Shown here in pieces: positions 26,501 through 39,166 of a DNA stretch of 64,000 bases; positions within the stretch are counted from its first letter, which is position 1, and each line of letters begins with the position of its first letter. The notes under the pieces are model-generated. The model did no database searches and was not told the origin of the DNA. It was given only the letters and a program-made list of their open reading frames with translations. Source of the DNA: Sclerurus mexicanus (lineage: Eukaryota > Chordata > Aves > Passeriformes > Furnariidae); contig VWZF01004809.1 of the NCBI GenBank assembly GCA_013396755.1, positions 569,563 through 633,562 on the forward strand. Reading direction: 5' to 3'. The translations under genes and the position numbers were made by a program.

Positions 26501-29500
26501 GCAGAGAAAATAAACACAGAGCAATAAACCACACAGCCATGTTATTTATCCTCGGAATGCTATCTGTTTCTACTCAGATGACTGATTCATGATGAATTTC
26601 TAATTTAATTCCCTTGCTGAAAGAATCCATTTTAATTTTCAGTCTCTCAATTTTTTTTTTTTCATAATTAATTCTTAGCTACTGTTTTTGGTTTTGTTTC
26701 ATAAAAACTGTGAATAGGGAGGAGATTCCAGGGAAAGGGTTTTGGAGTTAAAAGAAAACTCCACTAAAAATAGTTAATCTCATAAACTCATTTTTTTTAA
26801 AAAATATTTTTTTTTAAATTTGGCAGTGTGAATCTTCTTATCTGATGAATCTCAAGAAATAAAAATTAAGTGAGCACACATAATCATTACTTTGCAAATT
26901 TTTTCACCCACAGGTATCAATGGAAATTCACTGAAAAATATTCCTTGTTTGATTGATTCCTGCTCAAAAAAAGTTTGAATATAGAGTTGCAGAGAAATAG
27001 AAGGGAAAAAACCCTCAATCTAGCAGAGGTCATGGATGAACGCATGCCAATAATTTAATACATAATGCAAAGAGTAAATAAAGGAGCACAGCTCGGAGAA
27101 CACGAAGGCTTCCTACTTACAGCCAAGCGCAGTCGAATGTCACCTGCTTAGTTGCAGAACAGCTCAGCAACTATGGAAAGTAGTATTTTGCAAAATGATT
27201 GATGTTTTTACTGATGAAAATTGGAAACTTAGCTGTTGCTTTCTAGTTTCCACATGTTGTCACCAACAAATTAGACGCAGACTGACAGCCAACCTTATTT
27301 AAATATACCGGTGAATGAGCTATTGCAGTAACAAAAGAGATGGCCACATGGCCACAACTAGTTGGGCTCCTCTGAGTTCCCCGGAGTGAGTACTACTGCA
27401 TGTTCTGTGTGGCAGTGGAGAAACAGATCAAAGAAAATAAGGGGATCCACGGTTCTGATGTGATTTGCTATTGCCAGGCAACAACTACACCAAATGCCTC
27501 AGAATGGAGAGAAGGAGGAGAAACACTCGGAGAACGTTTCTCAGCACGTGCAATACGCAGTAAGCCATCATTAATAAAGCTGCGTTCTGTGCATAGCGGA
27601 TAAATTATTTAGATTTTGCTCACATTATTTCAAGAGCATCTTTGCAGCAGTAAAGTCCACGTGAGACATTAGTTAAGTTTAAACATAACTCTAAGTCCCC
27701 GAGTAGCTCTACTGACTGTAATGATTATATCCAATTATGAGTGCTGGTGCAGAATCCAGTCTGAGGATGCTGCTCTTTACAGAATAGTTCAAAGACAAAA
27801 TACATTGATATGCAGTTGTTTTCTTTACTAGAATTTTCTAGAAAGAAGACAATACTTAGGGTAGGTTAATATTCAGATAAGAATTACTATACACATTCTT
27901 CCATTTATTGAGATAGTATTTTAATTTGATCTTAATGACTGCTAAAAGCTCCAAGACATTTGCAGAAACACTGCTGTATAAACATATGTGGCTGATTACG
28001 AATTTTTGGTATGTTGCTTTTAGTGCAGAGGAAAAGGAGTTAGAGAAGTGCAGATACCAGCAAACCGGAATTCTTCAGCAGTGAAATGACCATAAGGCAG
28101 TGCTAATACTCTGTGCAACCCCAACTCCTCTTTCTCACTCGTATTTGAACAATGGTTCTTTTGTGCTGTATTCTATGCCTTAAGTTTACAGGCTGGAGCT
28201 GCAGAAATACATCCTTACTGTGTCTGAATTATTTTTAAAGCAAGTATCAGATATGGAAAGTGCTGCTCTTGAAAGCAGAGGCTGGAGTACTGGCATTAGC
28301 TCCATAAGAGCATAAAGACCTCTCATGCAAGCTACTACATACAGCTACTGCTTCTCATAGCTGTTTCCCAACACCGCACAATCTGGATGTCTGTTTAGCA
28401 GTTCAAACTATAAGATTACTATGTCAAGTGCCCACTCTAATAAATCTACTCAATGTATGCGAGTTAGCAACTGCATTGGTGCTTTTACCTGAAGGGGAAG
28501 TGGCAGCAGTCTGCTATGCTCTGTTACACTTGCAGCATTTTATTTAATATTACTTTATGTCACTATTGGAAAATGGCTAAAACAAACAGGCTCTAGAAAT
28601 TCACTTATTCATGCTGCAGCCTAACGTCAGCTTATGGACATCAAGTGAATAATGGAAGCGAGGAAATGGCTGTGACTATGCAGGACTGGTGGAGATTGAC
28701 TGTAGTGACAATAAAATGGTTGGAGGGTCTCAGCACATCTCCACCTTACTTTACATCTTACCTTACACCTCTGACAAACTACTTTCCTATCACAATTCAG
28801 CCTTTCCTAGCACGTGGATAAAATGAAACGCGAGTCTCTCACATAAAAGGTCTATGTGGCATGAATGCTACTAGGCCACCAACTGAGATGAAGACAGCAC
28901 GCAATCCACGTCAGTTACACTGATTTATGGCAGATGAGGATCTAGTTCTTTACATAACCTGTCATCTAGTGCATTTCACAGCCACAGGAATCTAAACACC
29001 ATTGGTTAGTATTGAGACAGTGACAATCAGTTTCAAAGTGAAAAATTAAGGGAAATTTCTTATAGGCTGTTGTATGTTATGTTAATCAAGTATGCAAAAG
29101 CAGTTTAGAGCCTTTCAGTGAAGTTGCTTTCTAAATATTTTCTAGCTATCAAAACCTAATATAAAAAACATGTGTTATAATTTTCATTAAGTGCCATGCA
29201 GATTTGCCAGTATCATACTTCACGTAGTTTTTCTTCTATGGTGTAATGCAATAAATTGTTATAACATTTTAGCCCAGTCAGACATAACCTAACATACCTC
29301 TCTCTCACTGACTCTGCTGATAATTACATGCCTGAAAGGATGCCAGGGGACAGTATGATATATTTTATTAATATTTCCACTCCAAATATAAACAACTGTC
29401 TTCCTGTATTTCACATGAGACAAGGGACATGGCTGACAGGTATTTCCTTCTCTTACTTATTAATGCAAAAATCTTTGTCACTGGGCTATCCAGAGGACAA

Positions 29501-30069
29501 TTCTCACAATGTGAAGTTCCGTAGTTCTTCCAAACACCAATGACAATTATCACTTTGATTCAATTTTTAGTGCTACATTAATACACACATGACCTCTGGT
29601 ATTTCAGGCTGTTTTGACATCAGGCAGGATATCCTTACCCATAAATTTATTAGCATTCTAAGTATTTCTTACTATCAGAGGGAAAATATTCACCTTGATA
29701 CCTTTTTAGAGCAGATTATACATACATATTTATATAAATCCACTATAAACATAGGCACACATGCATGCGCCCACACACGTACAAGTTCAAACACAAGAAT
29801 ACAGATTATTCATCTGATATCTTAAAATTTATTAGAGGAAGTAATTGTCTATTGTTGACATTCATGTAGAATGGGGGTTGGTTTATTTCATGTAAGAATT
29901 CTTTGCACAAAGAATACTGAGTATGTGGGGGAGTACGTATAACCCACAGGGTAGCTGTCACTGGCTCCAGGGCAAGAACACTCCCATCATAGTCTAATCC
30001 AGACCACTGAGTATTTTCAACCTTCTTTAAGTTACCTCATGAATAACCTTCCCTCCTTTTTCTTTGTTC
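20537..30069. other. Unique AT-rich sequence, no supported gene
   Basis: About 9.5 kb with no recognised gene. It contains T runs (21338-21351 and 26651-26662), two overlapping shifted open frames (25326-26073, listed separately) and a frame without an early ATG, about 84 codons long, near 27070-27305. It also contains a stretch near 29130-29290 that resembles conserved non-coding sequence in composition. No RNA gene is recognised. Confidence 0.5.
25326..26073 (+). other. Two overlapping shifted open frames, unverified
   Basis: An ATG-initiated frame of 116 codons (25326-25676) overlaps a second frame of 141 codons (25648-26073) that lies in a different phase. About 750 bases are therefore open on the plus strand apart from one frame change. 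I recognise no domain. The residues are rich in Phe, Leu, Tyr and Ser, as expected from translated AT-rich non-coding DNA. It could be a chance pair or a decayed coding segment. No promoter, splice sites or polyadenylation context ties it to a gene. Confidence 0.1.
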
Positions 30070-30084
30070 TTTTTTTTTTTTTTT
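30070..30084. repeat. T15 homopolymer
   Basis: Fifteen consecutive T. It could be a decayed minus-strand poly(A) tail, but no retroposed body is recognised next to it. Confidence 0.85.
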
Positions 30085-30270
30085 GGTACAGTACCTTCTC
30101 TGTTATACTATCAGGATTTCACGGCTGAAATTCTGAGGAGCATTATGCCCACTGTACTCAACTAAGATCAATACTTAGTTTCAAAGAGCTATTCCATCAG
30201 TGACAGTCACCCATGTCCTCACTGCTTCAAAAAAAAGGGCCTAAAGTCCTAATTACTATATAATTCTACC

Positions 30271-30380
30271 TGTTTTGCGAGGGCAGGGGTGGTGTTTGTC
30301 TTCGGGTTTTTGTTTGGAGGGGGTTGTTTGATTGTTGTTGGTTTGTTTTCATTTGGGGTTTTGTTCACGTTTTTTGTTAA
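30271..30380. repeat. G/T-rich low-complexity tract
   Basis: About 110 bases dominated by G and T (TTTGT, GGTTT and short G runs): the reverse-orientation counterpart of the AAC-rich tracts. A T run (30640-30650) lies a little downstream. Confidence 0.75.
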
Positions 30381-31774
30381 GCTGTAATTGCAACTCTGAA
30401 AAACCTCCTTTTACTTGGAAACTCCCATTTTTTTTACTAAGCTTTCAACAAGCTTGGTCTCAATTGTAATGCACTGCAATGAATTCCATAGGAAAATTAC
30501 ATTGCAAACACAATATAACTTTTATTCTTTGTAAAATACTTGCTACAAGACCAATTGTATCAGCAGTCAAAACCAGCATGGAATTAGCGCAAGAGATATT
30601 TAGAAGTAAAAACAGGTAACTATTAAATGCCTGTCTCCCTTTTTTTTTTTAATAAAAAATCCCCATCAGAATACTCAAATATTGTTTCTTTATTTCTAAT
30701 AGTTCTTCTAGAAAATGTTTTAGACATTATTTTCCCATTCTGTAGATCTAAAATAAATGTTAAGGTTTTCTCTGAAAACATCAGAAGTTCAGACAAATAT
30801 TGAAAGTCAAAACAACCAGAATAAAGTGATAGGATCTATATTCAGTTTATCAGGCAAGGGGATAAAATGAGAAATACTTGTACTATTGCATATGTCATAT
30901 ATTTAAACCACTAATTTTTTTGTTTCGTTTTTGCTAATAGATATTTACTCTCATCCAAAATATACACTACCTGATAAGATCCAGAACATAAAACATCCTT
31001 TAATTCTGGCAATGACAACAGTGTTACACAAAAATTAAGGACTGGATGTCATCCTTGCTAGAAATGAAGTTTGTCTCATGCCCAGGTTGACAAGAGCACT
31101 TTTTTTGCCAGGGTTAGGAATACTTCGTGTGGGAATTTTGTGAACTGGGTCCAAGAACAAAGCCTGAGACAGTTCATCTAAGAGGTGTTGTAGCTATCCC
31201 AGCTACTCCAACTTATATCAAAATATGTTGTGGCTACTAGTGGAATTCCTCTCATTTATTATTTTTGTAATACAAGAATCCCTTGGCCCATTAACAAAAT
31301 GTCAATATATACCTCCAGAACTCCTGTACCACAACACTGTTTCACTTGATGATCTCTTGCAAAGTAGTCTGTCCACTGATTTGCTGCTCCCCTTTACCCA
31401 GTGTGGAGCTTGTGCACCGCTGAGAGGAGCGGGGAGTCAATAGTTAGCCCTTGGCCAGGACAGACAAGGTACGAAGGACAGATATCTGTCTCTATCTGTA
31501 ACATAATGAAGACAGACTCCATGCTGCCTGTGGCAGGGATTAAATCTGTTAACAAGCAAGCTGCTCTTTCAAGCTTCATCTGTGCTTCCCTGGCCAGAGC
31601 ACTCTAAGCCAATTATTTGTACTCCATTACACCTGGCAACATTTGGGGAGGACAGTCTGAAAATGCAGAAAGACTGTCTCAGGATACATGAATAGCTTCT
31701 GTAGTTTATTATACTACACCCCTTCGTTAGTTTCATCCTACAGTTGATTAAATGTATGTGCTAATGTGGATTCT

Positions 31775-31916
31775 CCCAGATAATATATTGCCTGTCATTT
31801 TACTTCCATTGCTGCCACATGACATATTTGGCTTATGTGTTCTGGGAAACCTCCCACTTAATATTCTTAGTACTGTAGTGTGGGTGGTCCCTGATAATAT
31901 TAGCCTGCATTTTCTA
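31775..31916. repeat. Diverged internal duplication
   Basis: The segment at 31775-31802 (CCCAGATAATATATTGCCTG and on) resembles that at 31889-31916 (CCCTGATAATATTAGCCTGC and on), differing by few substitutions and small gaps. A weaker version starts near 31853. The duplication explains the repeated Leu-Ser-Gly motif in the minus-strand translation. Confidence 0.5.
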
Positions 31917-32430
31917 TTTATCAGTGGGCAGAATAAACAAAATTCAATCTTTATAGAGAACTGCATTAATAGTGAATGGAAATACTGAATCATATGTAAG
32001 TGCCCTCCAAGGCAAATGCAATCTTTCAGGATCACCGAAAAAAAAATGGCTTTTTTAAAATCTGTTTACAAGTAATTATTAAAGAAGAAAATAAATACAA
32101 TTCAGATGTTTCCTTACATAGTCTCTGTTTTAGATCATTCAACTGAGAACAGAACCTATATGCTTGACATTTACCTGTACTCCATCATTATTCACATATA
32201 TTCATAAAAAAATGGTAAAAAGTCACATGTACTTGAATTTGCTATGCTAAATGCATGAGACTATTCTGTTACCTGTTAAAGCAAAATGTAACTCTCCTGT
32301 TTCTCCAGTAATGTCTGTAGATTACCACCCAGAGAAATGCAATTATGTCTACTATATTTTTGGCATGAGTGGCAGGCAGGATCTTGTCAGAGCCTCCTTT
32401 CATGTCAATGACCTGGTGTGTCCTTCACAG

Positions 32431-32482
32431 CAATGAACTGTATTTCTGCACTCTATGCAAAAGCAAAGATTCTCTTTGAAAG
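32431..32482 (+). other. Candidate short exon (unverified)
   Basis: 52 bases with a good acceptor (GTGTGTCCTTCACAG) and a near-consensus donor (AAAG then GTAAGTG). One frame is open throughout, reading MNCISALYAKAKILFE with two bases completing a codon before it and two left over after it. That leftover phase is what the candidate exon at 53521 needs upstream, so the two could join, with or without intervening exons. I do not recognise the protein. The splice signals are the best pair noticed in the window, but a 16-codon open frame is common by chance. Confidence 0.2.
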
Positions 32483-34063
32483 GTAAGTGCTCATCATAGT
32501 GACAGTCATTATAAAGTGAAATATTTTAAATGCACTTATTCTAGATATTCATAGCTCTCATGTAAATGAAATAGCATTGTAAATTTTGTGGCTAGCAAGC
32601 ACCAATAAGACATACGTATTTATAGACCTTATTACTGTTCTCTGCCTTTCTTGCTCTGGATTCATGCTATTGACTCACTGTAGCTTCATAAAGGACCAAA
32701 CCCAAGCCACTATAAATATACTTCTTAAAGAGAGTACAGCCTTGCAGATATATTATCTCATTCTAAGACCTGACTCCTATGCTGCAGCTATTTTATGAAT
32801 TAATGGACTTACTGATGGTGAGGTGGACTAATGGTTCTCATTGATTTTTACACTGATGGTCTATGCTGACTGTTTCAAGATAAAAAGTTGAAAAGTGATC
32901 ACTCTTTCAATATAAAGCATGCAGTATAAGGCAAAGTCAGAGGAAAAGACTGGGCTAGTAGCAGAAATCTAATAAGCTGTTCTCAATATTGGAAATTCAA
33001 ATGGTAAGTTTTTTGTTCTAAATGGAGAATAAACTTTGCTGAGAACATATTCATAGTAATAATCTTATATTCAACAAATATCTCCCCCTGCAAGGATTTG
33101 AAAGCCATTTACAGAATGAAAGACAAGCTGATCTGGTCAGATGGAGTCCTACTTTCTGACATTATCCTCCTTGAACCAGAAAGAAATGCAAATAATACAA
33201 AGAGGTTCAGCTACTGAAAGAGAACAACTCATTCCTGAATCATGGAGGGAGCGAAGAAAAATGAGGAAGTCCAGAGAGTGTTTGAGTGTGTAGAAAATGC
33301 ATCAAGTCTGAGCTACCATGCCTGTGTGTCATGGTAACCACCCTTGCATGGCTTCTGGTTCCATGGGGCTCTACAAAATAGCATAGAGAGAAGCAGCAAA
33401 GGACGAGCTCATTGAGACACTGACTCACTGGAAACCAGAATGTGTTGAAAAGAAGCCCAGGGTGCCTCATTCACACAAAATAACACAATGCTGCATTGAA
33501 TTTGTCAGTCTCAAAAGCGACGAGAAACAGCATTCTGTAACATGCCACAACAAACTAGTTATGAAGTAAAGTGGGCAGTCCGGACGTTTTGGCCGGGGCC
33601 TCTGTTAGTTCAGCCTCCTTTGCACAATGTTCTGAGAAGCACTCCGATCTCCTGTAATTTGGAAGAGATCATATCCTTATATAGACCATAATTCTTGCTT
33701 TCTGCTATAAGGGAGAATGCTGTTTGCTTATCAAAAATACTGCTTTGGTTCCAGTAGTGTGACCTTCCTGCAAGCACATGCCAGTGTTCCCCATTGCTTT
33801 TGAAGTAATGCAGTTACACATCAGCTTGTCTGGCTGCCTTGCAATCAGAACAGAGCTCGCATCTCTCCCAGCTATGAAGGACAGGGGAAAATTTTGGACT
33901 GAAAAGTGTCAGGCTGTGACCAGTTTAAAAATATATCTCTTTTGTCTCTTGCAATTACATTTCTTCATGAAGCCGCAGTGACCCAGTGGTATTTAGAAGG
34001 GAGTTGCATGCCTTTGCCTTTACATATAAACATCCAGAACAAGAAAAAATAAAAAACCTTCAG

Positions 34064-34079
34064 AAAAAAAAAAAAAAAA
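34064..34079. repeat. A16 homopolymer
   Basis: Sixteen A in a row, in a wider A-rich context that includes an AATAAA about 14 bases upstream (near 34049). That resembles a retroposed 3' end, but the sequence upstream matches no gene I recognise. Confidence 0.8.
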
Positions 34080-35315
34080 GAAAAAATTCTTTCCCTAGTC
34101 TTTTCCCATTTTACAGCTACTGGGAAAGTGGTTCCCTTACAGTCATCCTTGAAAGCAGTCTGCTACCACTTATGGAATGTTTTCCAAATCCTTTTTCTTA
34201 AATTTCATCAGTTTCAAAATTTAACTTGTACAATCAATGCATTAATCTCTTAACTCCTGTGTTGTACGTGTGCCTGGAAAGCAGAGGCACATTCCCAGAA
34301 TCATTCCAATCATGGAGTATTTAAGGCAAGCAATGCACTGTTTGAGCATTACAGTAATGGCACTAATAAAAGCCCCAGTTACCCAAACCTACTGCAATAT
34401 TGCTTGTTTTGCAGCACATCCTTTCAGTAACCTTGCTTTGCTGAACCACTTGTGATTGATTGCCACCATAGGCATCAGTGCTCAAAGTGTCACTCATACA
34501 CTTGCATTTATAGTCTGTTCTCATCCATCTAACAAAAAGAAACGCTTGCATATTTTTGACAATGATAGATTATGAGCCACTGAGGAGAGCAAAGACTTAG
34601 TTACTCTTTTAGAAAATCACAACCTAGATGAATATCTGCATGACACAGAGGATTTGACAGGGAACGCAGACAGTAGCAAATGCACGACAGCAAAGCTGGC
34701 AAGTAACCTCATTTCGCTTTCCTTTCCAGCCACGCTGAAGGTTATCACAGGTCTTGTGTTCTCCCACAGGACAGCAGAAATAGTAATATTGCCTACAGCA
34801 AACCAGACGAGGATATGCAATAAACGAACTTCAGGACTCACGCAAAACATTTAGTCTTCTTAATTTCTGGTTACTGTTTTACAACCGGAATGAAATGGCT
34901 CCATTATGAAGATGAGAAGCAGTTTGGCAATCCATGATAACAAACCAATAACTTTCTGAAATAGTGCCGGCCAGAAATTTTCCAATCAAGATGTCCATAA
35001 CTTGATTTTGATTCCCCCCCTCCCCCAAATACCTCAGTTTGATAACCCTTCCTCAAATGTAAGAAAGAAATAATACACAAAACTGGACCAAATTACTCAG
35101 TCCATGACATTTAGTTCATTATTCCCAAAAGCTGTAATTTCACTTGAAGGTTAAAACCAAAAGAAAACCTTTTTTGTTAGATGAAATCCAGAACAACCTG
35201 AGGTTCAACATTGGTTCTTATGATGGCATATAATTGAAGAAAAACATTAAAAGGGAATTCTAGAGAAACAGGCAGGTACATTAGAGGCTACAACTTAATT
35301 CCCTATAATTGGATT

Positions 35316-35744
35316 ATGTGTTCTAGCTCACCAGTCCTATATACTGGCCCATATTTTTCTGGTTATTTTACATATGGCATATGTACAGACATTACAGAAT
35401 ATACCAGGCACCTAGACAGAAGTGACAAATGTCTTCAGTGCAGCCAATTCCCCCCTCAGGAGGACTCTGATTCTTGGGTATGTCTCTTTGTGTTTGCACT
35501 GCTAAGGATAAAACATGATGTGCACTGGAGAAACAAATGTTTACATAAGCCTGTACGTCCCTATGGTCATACACAGAATCTTGTAAATGTGGGTTCCAGA
35601 ACAGTAATAGCTTCAATTTGCTTTCAGACAGCTATATTTCTACAAAGAAATATTCAACCTTTAAGACTTTTGGTAGCAGGTGATAAGCTGCAATTTTACT
35701 CCACTGCAAGGGAAACTATCCAACTCAGGGTAGTCCCAAGATAA
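35316..35744 (+). other. ATG open frame of 142 codons, unverified
   Basis: This is the longest plus-strand frame that starts at a true ATG, with A at -3 and T at +4, so the start context is only moderate. The residue mix is more even than in most frames here, with several Cys (including CLQC near residues 39-42), Arg and Asp. There is no signal peptide, clear membrane segment or known domain. It could be chance, a lineage-specific frame or the remnant of a coding exon. A 74-codon minus-strand frame overlaps it. No expression evidence can be drawn from sequence. Confidence 0.1.
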
Positions 35745-36439
35745 AACTCATATGAATATTTGTTAACAGGAGTATTCACAAACCATTACAGAAGGTATTC
35801 CATCCCTACCCCTGACTCCTCTCTTGCATGCACCAGTGGAGTTACTCACAGGATAACACGGTTACAAATCAGAAGAGAACCAGTTTAAGGTTTTTCTATG
35901 TCTCATTATGTCACAAAGATGTTTAGTCATAGAGCTGGTGTTCTTGTTAAAAAAGTTACAAAGCAGAGGTCTCCATCTGGCTACTAAGCTAGGAGCCTTT
36001 GGAAGGTTATTCTGTCTGTGATCTTGTTAAGTTCAAGAAATTCCTCTCAGAGCAGAGTGTCTACATAAATATGTGGAGAAAAGAAAAAACCAGAAAATAT
36101 CTTCTATTTAGTTTAGAAGGTTTATTACATGTATGTGTATCATCTCTTGTGACTTTCAAAGACCGGTCATCTTTACAGAAAAACTCAAAAGGTAAGGATG
36201 ATGTTCCCAATTGATGCATATAAGCTATTTTATACCATGTCATAACATGGGCCCAAACTGAGTTTTCTGTAAATGTGGATATGGAATTTCTGAACTCTGG
36301 TAAGTCCTGTAAAGTGTCAAGTTTTGGCAATACTGGAAAATTCAAAATTATGACTGTTACTGAGCTCTGAGAATAAAAAGAGGATTCCAAACAAAGCGAA
36401 AACCTTTATGAGAAAAACCGTATTCTAACTTTTTTGCAT

Positions 36440-36541
36440 TAAAACAAAACCAACCAAACAACAACAAAAAACCCCAACCAACCACCACCAATAACAAAAA
36501 AACCCAAACCCACAAAAAACAAACAAACAAAAAACCCCAAC
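36440..36541. repeat. AAC/AACC-rich low-complexity tract
   Basis: About 100 bases of A and C only apart from a single T, with AAC, ACC and AAAC units. The Trp/Phe/Val-rich minus-strand frame across it is an artefact. Confidence 0.85.
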
Positions 36542-36887
36542 AAGCTCCCAATATTTAGAAAATAGCTTTGCTACAGTGTCAATGAAGAAGAATTATTCAC
36601 AGCTATCTAGGAAGATGTCATTTCATGAAGCAGAGAAAAAAGAGCAAACAATTTTTACTCTGAACAGTTAAAGTCAGGCAGTTAAATCTACATGTGGATG
36701 TGCCTTGCCAATATCATTATAATATTTTCTGTGCACAAAGTCATTCAAAGTAATGGAGTTAGTCATACAAAACCACAATGAGAACAGAAATAAGTCATGG
36801 ATGGATTAGAGCCACAAATGTTTGAGTGGGTGTTTCTGTGTTTAAACGCTTACTGAAAACTGCTGCAAAAATCTGAGCTGTACATTA

Positions 36888-36912
36888 TATTATTTCCATT
36901 TTGGAAATAATA
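36888..36912. repeat. Perfect 11-bp hairpin
   Basis: Arms TATTATTTCCA and TGGAAATAATA flank a TTT loop. The stem contains TTCC/GGAA cores. Short AT-rich stems of this kind are near chance expectation. Confidence 0.75.
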
Positions 36913-38475
36913 ACAGTATATTCATGTTGTGCAGGGAGATAGAAGCCAAAGTTTGTTTAGGATTTTTTTTCAAGCACCAAATCCCCATAGTCCCCAGAGT
37001 AATGAGAAAGCCTCATTTCTGGAAAAAAAACCAAAAACAAACAATAGCCAACAGATTAAAGGAGTTGTCATGGTCAAATCTGGCTTTATCTTCTTAATAA
37101 ACATTTTCAAAAACTCTTCAGTTGAAAAGGAAGTCCTTAAGGAACTCATTCAAAGAAAAAAAAATGTCTTTTGTTGATCACCCTTTCAAAGCTGCCCCAC
37201 ACTGCATAGCATTTGTAGTCTGTACAATACAACAAATGTATATCAAGCCAACTTTCAGTTTCAATAGGCTGAGATTTCCTAAGGTGCTACCTCCCATCTT
37301 CAAAATAGTGACTGGTGGTTACTCTTCAGAAACATTATTGGCCCATTTTGTAGAACACAAAATATAAGGCACCATCTAACATTTTTCATTTTCCTTTTCC
37401 TGCAAATTGCTGTGTTTGCTGTAACAGTCACAGTGACCAGGTCACACAGTAACAAAGGCAGTCAATGTTTTCCTTCCAAATGCTCTTAAAGGTTCTCAGA
37501 ATAATCAGGAGGTGGGAGGAGGGAAACAGCAAAATTTTATCCAAGTTATAAAAGTTATCTGAACACATGCATGTATATTATGTAGGAAACTCGAATTCCT
37601 GATCAACTGGCAAACTAACTGCATCCAGAATTTTTAAAGTCAAAAGCACAGCTATGAGTGACAGCATTCAATCCATAGAAGGGTGTATCTTACAGCAACA
37701 CAAGTCAGTAGGTTTCACATATGATTTAAAATAAGGTAGGGTCTGATTTCCAGTACTTAAAACTATTACAATCTCTGGATTAGAGCAAGAGGGAAAGAAA
37801 AGAGAGAATGAAGGAATGAAACAGCAGCAGAGAGAGGAAATAGTAAATACTGTAATTTTTTTTCTCCTTCACTAAACACTCCCTCTAGCTAAGAATTCAG
37901 TGCTACAGGCTTGTTTTAGGTATTGGATCTAATTGCAATAGCAGCTGGTAATAATTTCTCAGCCCTACTGACTGTCCAGGATGTAACAGTGTATAAAATT
38001 AAAGAGCGCTGCCTTTGGCAGGCAGACACAATAGTAGTTATATTGCTGGGTTGGGGTCAGAATTGTGTGAGCCCAAAAACACATCCACAGCTGTTGGGAA
38101 ACTATTATTCAAATTCATGGCAGGTACATGCACCAAGGGGAGACTTGGGAGCAAACGCTGCAGCAGAACAGTGCTGAAGTCTCTGGATGAAACCACAGAA
38201 CTGCATAGGAAGAGACACTGAATAATGCCCTCATTAAGCATGTCAATGGCTGCAAGGCATGGAAACATTTTTTAAAAATTACTATTTTGGTGACTAACAC
38301 GGAGTATCTAGAAGTAAGCAGATACTGCTTTTCATGATGATGGAGAGATCATATATGAGGTACATGGTTAATTCCATTTTATGGGACACTGTTGAGGCGA
38401 GGCCAAACCAGACCAAAACACCTCTCAGCATGAGCTGAAAGGTTGCAGCCTCTCCAGAGTGAGAAAACTATTGGA

Positions 38476-38490
38476 GTGTGTGTGTGTGTG
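38476..38490. repeat. GT microsatellite
   Basis: Seven and a half GT units followed by a G-rich stretch (GGTGGGGGG). Confidence 0.9.
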
Positions 38491-39144
38491 GTGGGGGGAA
38501 TCAATTGAGTCAGTGCAAAATAACACCAGTTTTGACCAGCATTTTAATGGTGTTTTGATATATGTAAGCAGTGGAGTGATAAAGTCACATTTCTCCAAGT
38601 CTCAAGTCCCTGTGCCAGTCCTGTGACATCCTGGACATTCTGCTTCAGTAAAGTTGCCTTTATGTTTTAGTAGATGAATAATCTAAGAAGAGAATTCCTG
38701 GACAACAGCACTAAAATGCTACTTGTAAAAGAGGCAGTACTCTGAAGGCTTGAACCAAGAGACAGCCAATCAAAGGGGTAACCTAGCACCAAGCACTTTT
38801 AGCAGGCCACAGATACTGATGATAATGTTTAATTTACTCTCCAATTCAGCACCCATTGTGCCAATGGGCCCCGGTTTTCTAAAGAAGATTACCTGGTGGG
38901 GTTAGATCACATTCTGTCAGGAACTTGAAAGGTAACATCTGAATTTCTGTTAGCGGCAAGTGGCTCTGAGAAACTTAAAGCAACAGCTTCTACCAGGCTA
39001 GTGAGAAGTGAGACTAAGAATCCACTTAACTATGGTACAATGATAGACAAAGAGAACAGTGCCTGAGCTAGCTTGGGGGTGCTGGGTACGTGCTCCTTTC
39101 CCAAAATCTATTCTTCAAGTCATCCTGGGCCAGAACAGTGCAAA

Positions 39145-39166
39145 ATTCACCTCAGATTCACCTCAG
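39145..39166. repeat. 11-bp unit tandemly duplicated
   Basis: Two perfect adjacent copies of ATTCACCTCAG, probably a slippage duplication. Confidence 0.88.

Larger units (their letters stand above)
30381..36439. other. Unique sequence, no supported gene
   Basis: About 6 kb of unique sequence. Points inside it: a 95-codon minus-strand frame at 31748-32035 over an internally repeated segment, an exon-like segment at 32431-32482, a small CpG cluster near 33575-33600, an A16 run at 34064-34079 and an ATG frame of 142 codons at 35316-35744. A donor-like AAAAG then GTAAGG sits near 36191. None is identified as a known gene. Confidence 0.45.

Noticed and set aside
27070..27305. About 84-codon plus frame with an acceptor-like site near 27120
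   Set aside because: No early ATG, no convincing donor and no known domain; frames of this length are expected by chance.
36051..36191. 141-base exon-like segment ending at AAAAG/GTAAGG
   Set aside because: Its phase does not fit the other candidate exons, the translation has no known domain and a longer minus-strand frame overlaps it.
36357..36551. 64-codon minus-strand frame rich in Trp, Phe and Leu
   Set aside because: Composition artefact of the A/C-rich tract at 36440-36541.
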